From the NCBI GenBank assembly GCA_051648405.1, contig JBOFFC010000001.1, forward strand, positions 1 through 27,096: a stretch of 27,096 nt of DNA, written 5' to 3'. Origin of the DNA: JBOFFC01 sp051648405 (GTDB lineage Bacteria > Planctomycetota > Planctomycetia > Pirellulales > Lacipirellulaceae). How positions within the stretch are numbered: position 1 is the first letter of the stretch; the number at the start of each line of letters is the position of its first letter. The position numbers and the translations under genes were made by a program. Positions 1-6,321 of this stretch are shown piece by piece. The notes beneath the pieces are model-generated. The model did no database searches and was not told the origin of the DNA. It worked only from the letters and a program-made list of their open reading frames with translations.

Positions 1-4
1 GCCG

Positions 5-28
5 CCCGTCGCACCCGGTTGCGACGGG
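5..28. other. Perfect 9-bp stem-loop
   Basis: CCCGTCGCA (5-13) pairs perfectly with TGCGACGGG (20-28) around a 6-nt loop. No T-rich tract follows on either strand, so it is not a canonical intrinsic terminator. It could still end transcription of a gene lying to the left of the window. Confidence 0.35.
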
Positions 29-64
29 GCCTTGGGGGACCGCACGGGCGTTATACCGGGTTCG

Positions 65-93
65 TTGACACGCGCTAATGCCCTAACTAACCT
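65..93 (+). promoter_or_regulatory. Candidate sigma-70-type promoter
   Basis: A perfect TTGACA at 65-70 is followed after 17 bases by TAACCT at 88-93, a weak -10 with 3 of 6 consensus matches. It would leave a leader of about 160 nt before the ATG at 259. The spacing is ideal, but the -10 is poor and planctomycete promoters are not well characterised. Confidence 0.3.
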
Positions 94-247
94 CGACTTA
101 GCGTCAGTACGCCTCCGCGCTTCGCGCACCCCTCCAAACTGGTTCGCTTCGCTCGTCTTCCAAGTTCGCGACCCGCTCGACGCGCGAGCTTGCTGCGCGC
201 GACGGCGGCAGCGGGGAGGGTGTGCGATGCCCTTCTACCGACGACGC

Positions 248-252
248 AAGGA
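248..252 (+). promoter_or_regulatory. Ribosome binding site that fixes the start at 259
   Basis: AAGGA lies six bases before the ATG. It favours 259 over upstream in-frame starts, which have no purine-rich site. Confidence 0.6.
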
Positions 253-258
253 CTCCGC

Positions 259-1626
259 ATGGCTCGGCAGGACCAGAATCTCCAGATCGGGCTGATCATC
301 TCGGCGATCCTCGTCGTGATCCTCGGGGGCGTGGCCTACTGGAACTACCGCCTGTTCGCGGCCGCCGAGCTTCGCGTCGCCGACCTGACGACCCAGAAGG
401 GCGCCGCGGACAACGCAGCTCGCGAGAAGATCCAGGTCGCCGAGTCGTACCTGGCGATGATCGGCCAGGCCGCGGACGCCAACGCTACGGACGTGCAGAA
501 GCAGTTCGAGGACGACCAGAAGCGGTACATGCAGAACTTCGACGAGGCGAGCCGCAACTACCGCTCGGTCCTCGACTACATCTACGAAGAGAACCAGAAG
601 ATCGCCCAGCAAGAGGCCGAGTCGAAGGGCCGCGAGAAGTCCCTCAAGGAGCGCCTTGTGGCGCTCGAGGCCGAGAAAGAAGCGCAGGTCGCCGAGATCA
701 AGGCGACCCTCGACAAGACGCAGCAAGACCTCGCCGCCGAGCGGGCGAGCTTCAACGACGCGCGGCAGCAACTCGAACGCCAGCGTCAGGACCTCACCAA
801 GACGCTCGACTCGTCGCGCCAGGACTTCGAGACGAAGCTGGCCGACGCCGAGGCTTCGGTCGCTAAGGCCCAGACCGAGCTGACCGACAGCGAGACGTCG
901 CGCAACAAGCTGCTGGAGGAGCGGGAGCTCGAATCGCCGAGCTTCGAGGTCGCCGACGGCCGCGTCACCTACGTCAACCAGGCCAACCAGACCGTCTGGA
1001 TCAACCTCGGCGAAGCCGACGCCCTGCGCCGTCAGATCACCTTCAGCGTGTTCGAGTCGGAGCTCTCCGACGCCGGCAAGGCGGCGAAGAAGGGGAGCAT
1101 CGAGGTCACGCGCCTCCTCGGCGAGCACCTCGCCGAGGCCCGCGTCACCTCCGACGACAAGCGCAACCCGATCCTCCCGGGCGACCAGGTCTACAGCCAG
1201 GTCTGGCAGCGCGGCAAGAAGCTACGGTTCGCGCTCACCGGCCTCGTGGACCTCGACGGCGACGGGACGAGCGACCTGCAGCAGGCGAAGGACCTGATCG
1301 CCCTCAACGGGGCGGTCGTCGATTCGTCGATCGAAGAGGACGGCACGATCGACGGCGAGATGACCGTCAACACCCGCTACCTGGTCCTCGGCGAGTACCC
1401 CAACGCGCCGAGCAAGGCCAAGATCCGCGAGGCCTTCAACACGATGAGCGACCAAGCCGACAAGAAGGGCGTCGAAGTCATCTCGCTCGACGAGTTCATG
1501 AGCCAGATGGGCTACGAGCCGCAGGAGAAGACCGCGCCGCTCGGCGGAGGGAGCGCGTCGGGCGCCGCCGGACGGCCGCAGGGCCCGGGGCGTGGCGGGC
1601 GGTACGTGCCGTTCCGCACACCGTAA
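259..1626 (+). CDS. Membrane-anchored coiled-coil protein with BRCT-like C-terminus
   Basis: Predicted 455 aa. One N-terminal transmembrane segment (about residues 10-28) has a short cytoplasmic head. Residues about 108-226 are a long, charged, heptad-rich coiled coil. Residues about 228-316 look like a beta-barrel-type domain, ending in a PILPGDQVYSQVW motif. Residues about 322-416 resemble a BRCT fold: FALTG at the start, then LIALNGAVVD, then a TRYLVLGE strand. The tail (425-455) is Gly/Pro-rich and probably disordered. The ATG at 259 is chosen because AAGGA lies at 248-252, six bases upstream; the frame stays open upstream to 190, but without such a site. Its 3' end converges on the small membrane protein at 1659, 32 bp away. 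Function is unknown. A structural or envelope-organising role is only inference; no catalytic residues are recognised. Confidence 0.85.
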   Translation: MARQDQNLQIGLIISAILVVILGGVAYWNYRLFAAAELRVADLTTQKGAADNAAREKIQVAESYLAMIGQAADANATDVQKQFEDDQKRYMQNFDEASRNYRSVLDYIYEENQKIAQQEAESKGREKSLKERLVALEAEKEAQVAEIKATLDKTQQDLAAERASFNDARQQLERQRQDLTKTLDSSRQDFETKLADAEASVAKAQTELTDSETSRNKLLEERELESPSFEVADGRVTYVNQANQTVWINLGEADALRRQITFSVFESELSDAGKAAKKGSIEVTRLLGEHLAEARVTSDDKRNPILPGDQVYSQVWQRGKKLRFALTGLVDLDGDGTSDLQQAKDLIALNGAVVDSSIEEDGTIDGEMTVNTRYLVLGEYPNAPSKAKIREAFNTMSDQADKKGVEVISLDEFMSQMGYEPQEKTAPLGGGSASGAAGRPQGPGRGGRYVPFRTP

Positions 1627-1658
1627 GCGGGCGGCCCGCCGCTCGCATCGGTTGGGCG

Positions 1659-2093
1659 CTACGCGGCGCCCTCGTCCCGGCGATGGCCGTCGGCCTCCCC
1701 GGGGTCGTACAGACGCGGACGCAGCTCGCGCGCCGTGACGTTGTCGGCGAGCGTCTCTGCGGCCCTTGGGTCTTCCCACGCATCGGGCCGGACGAACACC
1801 TCCGCCGCGTGCCGCAGCCCTACGGCGCTCGACAGCCGGCGCAGCAATCGCCGGTCGCGTCCGCGGAGTCGGTGGGCCTGTGCGAGCTCGTCGAACAGCA
1901 GCCCCGGCCGGGCCTTCGGCGGACGCACAGCCGCGCCCCGGAAGGCCCACACGACGATAACCACGAAGCCGATCCCGACACCCACAAGCACAACGACGGT
2001 GGCGGTCGAGGTGTCCTCGGTCCGGCTGAGGGCGTCTTCGAGCCCGGACAGCAGGCTTCCTACGAGCATCGTCGCGTCGATGGGTAGGTTCAT
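1659..2093 (-). CDS. Small single-pass membrane protein, unknown function
   Basis: Predicted 144 aa. Residues about 30-52 form one hydrophobic segment (TATVVVLVGVGIGFVVIVVW). A basic region follows, with an LFDELAQAHRL ... RDRRLLRRL pattern and then EVFVRPDAWEDP, a helical cytoplasmic module I associate with planctomycete hypothetical proteins but cannot name. Its ATG overlaps the TGA of the HEAT-repeat gene by 4 bp (ATGA at 2090-2093), so the two are almost certainly co-transcribed and probably translationally coupled. No independent ribosome binding site is needed. The HEAT protein may be its partner at the membrane (inference). Confidence 0.75.
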   Translation of the reverse strand: MNLPIDATMLVGSLLSGLEDALSRTEDTSTATVVVLVGVGIGFVVIVVWAFRGAAVRPPKARPGLLFDELAQAHRLRGRDRRLLRRLSSAVGLRHAAEVFVRPDAWEDPRAAETLADNVTARELRPRLYDPGEADGHRRDEGAA

Positions 2094-3703
2094 GCCCGTC
2101 CTCCGACAGGGGCCATCGTGACCGGTTGCGATCCTAGGAGGGCGATCGCCCGCTCGACGGCCGTGCGAACGGCCGAAGACCGATCGCGGCCGTGCTTCCT
2201 TAGCGCGTCGAGCACCTCCCCCCGCGCGGTCGTGCCCCCTAGCAGCCGCGCCGCTTCCGCCCGGACTCCGGCGTCGCGGTCGGCGAGCAACACGACAAGC
2301 ACTTGCCACAGTCGGTCGGCGACCCCCATCGCTTCGATCAGCTCCAGCCCGCGGAGCCGCCTCTCGACCGCGCCGGAGGTCAACTCTGCTTGCAGCGCCG
2401 CCATGGCCAGCGGGTCGGCTTTGGCGACCAACGCTCCGGCTCTGCGCCGCTGGTCGGGGGTGAGCTCGTGGTAGTGGTCGCGGTAGGCGGAGTAGGAAAG
2501 CTCGCGCAGCGACCGTTGGGCCGTCTCGCGCACAGTCGCCTGTTCGTCGTCGAGCAACCCGATCAACAGCCGCGTGGCGTCGGGGACGTTCTTCTGCCGC
2601 AGCAGCCCCACGGCGAGCCGGGCCACGTCGGGGCAAGGGTCTCTGACCGCCTTGCGGAGGGGCTCGGCCGTGAGGCTTGTCGGGAGACCGGCGAGCGCAC
2701 GGACGGCCGCCACGCGGCCGGCGTCGCTTCCTTTCTCGATCAGCAGGGCGCAGGCGGCGGCGGCATCGACGCGGCTCGCCTTGGTCGCTGCGGCGAACTC
2801 GATCGCCGACGCCTGCGCCTCGGGGGAGAGGGCAAGTAGCACGCCCCGCCGTTCCTCCACGAGCCAGGGGAGCGTCTCGACACGCGCCGCGTTCTCGACG
2901 ACACGCGCCCCCAGGGGCGACCCCAGCCGCCGGTAGAGGCCGTCGAGCGACGGCGCGTCGAGTCGCTGCGTCGCCACGCGCAGCAAGTCGTCGGGCGAGG
3001 TGAGGTCGCGCATTACCGCCGCCAGTAGGGCGATCGCCCCCTCCTCCTTGCCGCTCTGCAAGGAGTCGCAAAGCGCCCCTCGCGCCGGATGGCCGGCGTT
3101 CTGCAGGACGCGCACCAGTGCCCCCTCGTCGTGCGGGGCGACGAATAGGAACGCATCGACGAGTTCCGGCCGCTTGTGCCTGGCGAACTCGTCGATGGCG
3201 CGTGCGAGGGCGTTGATCACCGGGCGCCGGACGAACGCCGGGTCCGGCTGGTCCGCGGGCCGGGTCGCGAGCCGGTCCCACAGGACGCGGGCGAGGCGCA
3301 GCGTCGCCGCGGCCGCCGCGGCGCCCGCGGGGTGCTCGCCGCTACGCGCGACATCGACGATCGCCGGCAGGGCCGAGAGCTCATCGAGGCAGGCCGCGAC
3401 CTCGATCGGCCGCTTCGTAGCGGAGGGCTGTGCCTCGACGACGAGCCGCCCGAGCGACCCCCGCAGCGCCGCCGCCGCGGGGAGCGTCGTCAGGACGGCG
3501 CGGTCGTCGGGGCCGAGCTCCGCGAACCGCGAAACCAGCGCGGCGTGGCCGGCGCGGTCGGTCCGCAGGGCGAGCGCTCGCAAGGCGCCCCGGCGCACGT
3601 GCGCCGGTTCAGCGTTGAGCGCGGCGACGAGGACCTCCGTCGCGGCCGGGTTCGTCGAACCGAGCAGCGTGCGAAACGTCCGTTCTAGCCCGCGGGGGAG
3701 CAT
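2090..3703 (-). CDS. HEAT-repeat protein
   Basis: Predicted 537 aa. It is almost entirely alpha-helical, with paired-helix repeats of roughly 30-40 residues. The clearest are in the C-terminal third: PDVARLAVGLLRQKNVPDA, then EQATVRETAQRSLREL, then DAGVRAEAARLLGG and SSAVRTAVERAIALLG. These D-xx-VR-xx-A-xx-L units are typical of HEAT or armadillo-like scaffolds that bind other proteins. No signal peptide or catalytic motif is visible, so a cytoplasmic scaffold is likely. The ATG at 3703 is supported by AGAAGGA five bases upstream (3709-3715). The gene is followed with a 4-bp overlap by a small membrane protein, and lies divergent to the small protein/TatD unit. The specific partner is unknown. 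Confidence 0.8.
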   Translation of the reverse strand: MLPRGLERTFRTLLGSTNPAATEVLVAALNAEPAHVRRGALRALALRTDRAGHAALVSRFAELGPDDRAVLTTLPAAAALRGSLGRLVVEAQPSATKRPIEVAACLDELSALPAIVDVARSGEHPAGAAAAAATLRLARVLWDRLATRPADQPDPAFVRRPVINALARAIDEFARHKRPELVDAFLFVAPHDEGALVRVLQNAGHPARGALCDSLQSGKEEGAIALLAAVMRDLTSPDDLLRVATQRLDAPSLDGLYRRLGSPLGARVVENAARVETLPWLVEERRGVLLALSPEAQASAIEFAAATKASRVDAAAACALLIEKGSDAGRVAAVRALAGLPTSLTAEPLRKAVRDPCPDVARLAVGLLRQKNVPDATRLLIGLLDDEQATVRETAQRSLRELSYSAYRDHYHELTPDQRRRAGALVAKADPLAMAALQAELTSGAVERRLRGLELIEAMGVADRLWQVLVVLLADRDAGVRAEAARLLGGTTARGEVLDALRKHGRDRSSAVRTAVERAIALLGSQPVTMAPVGGRA

Positions 3704-3708
3704 CGCAA

Positions 3709-3715
3709 TCCTTCT
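3709..3715 (-). promoter_or_regulatory. Ribosome binding site for the HEAT-repeat gene
   Basis: On the minus strand AGAAGGA precedes ATG by five bases. It is one of the strongest such sites in the window and decides the start at 3703 against longer open upstream sequence. Confidence 0.65.
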
Positions 3716-3771
3716 CGGTCCGGAGCGCGCGCACCGCGCCTTGTCGGGAGGTTCGTCCGCCGCTTGGCCTA

Positions 3772-3786
3772 GGAATGAGGCATTCC
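3772..3786. promoter_or_regulatory. Inverted repeat in a divergent promoter region
   Basis: GGAATG-AGG-CATTCC is a perfect 6-3-6 palindrome in the 204-bp spacer between the divergent HEAT-repeat gene and the small protein/TatD unit. Its place suits an operator acting on either gene, but a single short palindrome could be chance. No other regulatory element in the spacer is clear; a weak TTGAAC/CAGGAT pair at 3837-3865 (+) is possible. Confidence 0.25.
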
Positions 3787-3907
3787 CGCCGCGCGCCGTC
3801 TCGCTAGCGGGGCGACCGGCCGTCCCCGTGGCGGAGTTGAACGGTCGCGTCGGCCACGGCAGGATGGGGGACACCAGCAGTCCCGTTCCGCCGAGCCGCA
3901 CGCAAGC

Positions 3908-4231
3908 ATGCCCCCAACCCAGGTCCCCACGGGTCCGCTCGCCCCCACGATGTCGGCCGCCGAGGTCGCCGAGCGCGAATGGCCCGGGTTCCGCGGCCGG
4001 CTGCTGGAGCTGGCGGCGACCCTCGACCGCGTCGATCGGGCCCCCGGGTCCGAGGGGGCCGGCGCTCGGCGGCGGCTGATGAGCGAGGCGCTGGCGCTCG
4101 TCGCTTCGGGGGGCGAGGGGGATGGCGAGCGGGCCGAACGCCTGCAACGCCTGCTCAGCCGGGCCTATGACCCGGCGTGGCGCAAAACGCTCGGCGTCGC
4201 CGCAGCGACCGCCGGCCGCGGAGGGGCGTAG
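3908..4231 (+). CDS. Small helical protein, unknown function
   Basis: Predicted 107 aa if translation starts at 3908; the ATG at 3950 (MSAAEVAEREW) is an alternative giving 93 aa. Neither start has a good Shine-Dalgarno site. The protein is charged and helical, with a conserved-looking end (LQRLLSRAYDPAWRKTLGV). There is no signal peptide, membrane segment or recognisable motif. Reality as a gene is supported by GC-rich third codon positions and by the TAG at 4229-4231 overlapping the GTG start of the TatD-type hydrolase by one base, implying one transcript. No function is offered. Confidence 0.6.
   Translation: MPPTQVPTGPLAPTMSAAEVAEREWPGFRGRLLELAATLDRVDRAPGSEGAGARRRLMSEALALVASGGEGDGERAERLQRLLSRAYDPAWRKTLGVAAATAGRGGA
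4220..4226 (+). promoter_or_regulatory. Ribosome binding site that fixes the GTG start at 4231
   Basis: GGAGGGG lies four bases before GTG. It supports GTG over an in-frame ATG at 4177, whose extra residues are Arg-rich and would precede the conserved metal-binding N-terminus. Confidence 0.6.
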
Positions 4232-5040
4232 TGGATTACATCGACCCGCACTTGCACATGGTGTCGCGAACCACCGACGACTACGCCACGCTCGCCCGCA
4301 TGGGGTGCCTGGCGATCAGCGAGCCGGCTTTCTGGGCGGGCTACGACCGCGGCTCGGCGGACGGGTTCCGCGACTACTTCGAGCAGCTCACGCGCTTCGA
4401 GCCCTCGCGCGCCGCGGCGCACGGGATCACGCACTACACGTGGCTCTGCATCAACGCCAAGGAGGCCGAGAACGTCGCGCTCGCGCGCGAGGTGATCGCG
4501 ATGATCCCCGAGTTCCTGCCGCGCGACGGCGTGCTGGGGATCGGCGAGATCGGCCTCAACAAGAACACCCGCAACGAGGCGGTCGTGTTCCTCGAGCACC
4601 TGGACCTCGCGGCGCGGCTCGACGAGCTGGTGCTCGTCCACACGCCGCACCTCGAGGACAAGCTGCAAGGAACGCGGATGATCCTCGACATGCTCGCGGC
4701 GGACGCGCACCTCGCCCCCGAGCGGGTGCTGATCGACCACGTCGAGGAGCACACGATCGGCGCCGCGCTCGACGCCGGGCACTGGGTCGGTATGACGCTC
4801 TACCCGACGACCAAGTGCACGCCTGAGCGCGCGGCCGACTTGGTCGAGCGCTACGGGGCCGAGCGCGTGATGGTGAACTCGGCCGGCGACTGGGGGCCAT
4901 CGAAGCCGACGGCGGTCCCCGACTTCGTCTTCGAGATGCGCCGCCGCGGCCACGCCGAGGGGACGATCCGCCGCGTTGTGCTCGACAACCCGCTGCGGTT
5001 CTTCGGCCAGTGCGGGCGGTTCAAGCCGCCGGAGAGGTAA
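4231..5040 (+). CDS. TatD-family metal-dependent hydrolase
   Basis: Predicted 269 aa, a full-length TIM-barrel amidohydrolase of the TatD type. Metal ligands are visible in order: H7 and H9 (DPHLHM), E106 (GEIGL), H137 (VHTPH), H170 (DHVEEH) and D220 (NSAGD). TatD proteins are usually 3'-5' DNA exonucleases or related phosphodiesterases. This branch, with SRTTDDY after the first motif and SAGDWG at the last, differs from classical TatD and resembles the hydrolases I recall from ebo-type metabolite clusters (EboB-like). No other ebo gene is nearby, so the substrate is unclear. The start is GTG, one base overlapping the stop of the upstream small gene. The stop is followed directly by the inverted repeat at 5041-5120. 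Confidence 0.85.
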   Translation: MDYIDPHLHMVSRTTDDYATLARMGCLAISEPAFWAGYDRGSADGFRDYFEQLTRFEPSRAAAHGITHYTWLCINAKEAENVALAREVIAMIPEFLPRDGVLGIGEIGLNKNTRNEAVVFLEHLDLAARLDELVLVHTPHLEDKLQGTRMILDMLAADAHLAPERVLIDHVEEHTIGAALDAGHWVGMTLYPTTKCTPERAADLVERYGAERVMVNSAGDWGPSKPTAVPDFVFEMRRRGHAEGTIRRVVLDNPLRFFGQCGRFKPPER

Positions 5041-5120
5041 AAGCACCAATGACCAATGACCAATAGTACGAGCTGGCGTGGCAACGCCCTTTGGTCATTG
5101 GGATTTGGTCGTTGGCGCTT
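5041..5120. repeat. Imperfect inverted repeat of ACCAATG-type words
   Basis: The left arm (5041-5064) is AAGCACCAATGACCAATG and continues with another GACCAAT, i.e. iterated words. The reverse complement of the right arm (5091-5120) begins AAGCGCCAACGACCAAAT, matching the left arm with about three differences. About 26 bases separate the arms. The AT-rich arms stand out from the surrounding sequence. The element lies right after the TatD stop codon and looks like a mobile or dispersed non-coding repeat; it could also form an RNA hairpin acting as a terminator. The rest of the gap to 5158 shows nothing else. Confidence 0.6.
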
Positions 5121-5158
5121 CCTGCAACGATCGGAGGCTACGAGCGCCGTGACGCGCC

Positions 5159-5506
5159 TCAGTGGCTGCCGTTCGTGTGGCCAACGACTCGATAGATCCC
5201 GCCGGTTACGTCGATCGTGTACGCAGCGCCCGACACGGGGCAGGTCGGGATGCCGTCGGGGAAGTAGTTGAGGTCGGTCGCGATCTCGCTCAGGTTGGCG
5301 CTCGGCCAGTTCCCGGTCGCGTCGCGGTAGCGCTCGACCGCCGAGTGGATGTGCCCGCAGTTGTACTTGCAGGTCTTTTCCTTCGCGGTGGTGGTCGATG
5401 CGGTGACGCGCGGGACGATGATCGCCGCGATGATCCCGAGGATCGTCACGACGGCCAGCAGCTCCATCAGCGAGAACGCGCGGCGGGGGCGAGGTTGGCG
5501 GGGCAT
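5159..5506 (-). CDS. Type II secretion/pilus-type pseudopilin-like protein
   Basis: Predicted 115 aa. The N-terminus has a basic leader (MPRQPRPRRA), then FSLMELLAVVTILGIIAAII, the prepilin cleavage/methylation signature with Glu at mature position +5 (E15) and a hydrophobic helix (residues 11-31). The residue before the cleavage site is Ala10 rather than the usual Gly. The short globular part carries C46, C50 and C89 and a YFPDGIPTCPVSGAAY motif common in planctomycete pseudopilin-like proteins. It would be inserted in the inner membrane and processed by a prepilin peptidase. No other secretion or pilus genes are adjacent, so it seems to be an orphan. The start at 5506 is chosen from the short basic leader; no clear ribosome binding site is seen. 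Confidence 0.85.
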   Translation of the reverse strand: MPRQPRPRRAFSLMELLAVVTILGIIAAIIVPRVTASTTTAKEKTCKYNCGHIHSAVERYRDATGNWPSANLSEIATDLNYFPDGIPTCPVSGAAYTIDVTGGIYRVVGHTNGSH

Positions 5507-5599
5507 CGGCAATCGGAGCGCGAGGGCGTTGGCTTCCGCGCGGACATGCGCGGTTACGCAAACGTAGCACGCCCGGCACGGGAGGTCGCCGTGAGAGTG

Positions 5600-5624
5600 G
5601 CGTCCCCCGCATCTGGGGCGACGC
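5600..5624. other. GC-rich stem-loop between VOC and pseudopilin genes
   Basis: GCGTCCCCC (5600-5608) can pair with GGGGCGACGC (5615-5624) with one interruption. It lies about 50 bases after the VOC stop on the minus strand and upstream of the pseudopilin. No U tract follows, so a terminator role is only possible. The remainder of 5507-5673 shows no gene. Confidence 0.25.
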
Positions 5625-5673
5625 GTGGCGCCGGTTGTCGGGCATAGGTGGGGCGCGGCGGCTGCGGGCGTCC

Positions 5674-6033
5674 TCAGAGCTCTTGCCCGAACATGATCCG
5701 ATGGCCATCGATCGTGCGGACGCCGAACTCGCGCATCCGCCAAGGCTCGCTGCGGACGTGCTTGATAAACTCCGCCCCCTTCTCGCGGAACTCGGCGAAG
5801 TACGCGTCGGCGTCATCGATGACGACGTACGCGAAATACGAGTGGTCGCCGAGTTCCGCCGGCGGGGTCGAACCGGGGCAGTCGCCGGCCAGGACCTGGC
5901 ACCCTTCGCGCTCGAAGATCCGCCAGCCGTCGTCCCCGATCTCGCGGATCGTGAACCCCAGCACGTCGCGGTAGTAGGCGGCCGACGCCCGCAAGTCCTG
6001 GACCGCGAGGACGTACATCGTGCGGGTGATCAT
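5674..6033 (-). CDS. VOC/glyoxalase-superfamily protein
   Basis: Predicted 119 aa. It has the beta-alpha-beta-beta-beta pattern of a vicinal oxygen chelate protein: TMYVLAVQDLRASAAYYRDV (residues 5-24), DGWRIFEREGCQVLAG, the second module from about HSYFAYVVIDD, and the usual C-terminal EFGVRTIDGHRIMFGQ signature (102-117). Members include glyoxalase I, dioxygenases and antibiotic-binding proteins. The full set of metal ligands is not obvious, so no substrate is assigned. The start at 6033 is preferred; ATG at 6018 is an alternative, and sequence further upstream is low-complexity. It lies 288 bp downstream of gnd on the same strand, separated by a repeat-bearing gap. Confidence 0.8.
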   Translation of the reverse strand: MITRTMYVLAVQDLRASAAYYRDVLGFTIREIGDDGWRIFEREGCQVLAGDCPGSTPPAELGDHSYFAYVVIDDADAYFAEFREKGAEFIKHVRSEPWRMREFGVRTIDGHRIMFGQEL

Positions 6034-6321
6034 CTTCGGGAACGACGAGGAAGGAGGGGAGAGGGGGGGATGACGGAGGTGAGTTGGGGGGATGCCCCTT
6101 TGGTACTGCTGGCAACGATGGCCGGCGAATCCCTTTGCTGTGAAAGGAGAGCGACGACGACGCCTCTTGGTTGGGCGCAAGCCTCGAACACTTCTTGCGC
6201 TCTCGCGCGCCTTCCTTGCGTAGCGGGGTTGCGCTACCCCACCACCATCTCCCTTCGTCTCCCTGACATCCCCTTATCGCCTGCTCTTGGCAGCTCGCCC
6301 TACGTGGCTCGTGCGGGAGGG
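6034..6321. repeat. Intergenic repeat region with imperfect inverted arms
   Basis: No gene is seen. The left part (about 6047-6092) is purine-rich with GGGGATGACGGAGG and GGGGGGATG. The reverse complement of the right part (about 6240-6276) reads GGGGATGTCAGGGAGACGA followed by AGGGAGATGG, so the two arms are imperfectly inverted. Between them, GTAGCG (6220-6225) and CGCTAC (6232-6237) form a small stem-loop. The structure resembles the other inverted repeats in this window but is more degenerate. It may serve as the end of the gnd transcript. Confidence 0.4.

Larger units (their letters stand above)
1..258. other. Non-coding leader region at window start
   Basis: No convincing gene is seen here. 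It holds a perfect 9-bp stem-loop at 5-28 and a promoter-like pair at 65-93. GC-rich leader sequence follows, with several short self-complementary stretches near 180-205, up to the start of the coiled-coil membrane protein at 259. The neighbouring gene on the left lies outside the window. Confidence 0.5.

Noticed and set aside
30..130. Possible tRNA or small RNA in the first 130 bases
   Set aside because: No cloverleaf arms, anticodon stem or conserved TTCGA loop could be built.
3704..4147. Upstream extension of the HEAT-repeat gene to 4147
   Set aside because: It would run antisense through the small gene coupled to TatD, and a strong ribosome binding site marks the start at 3703.
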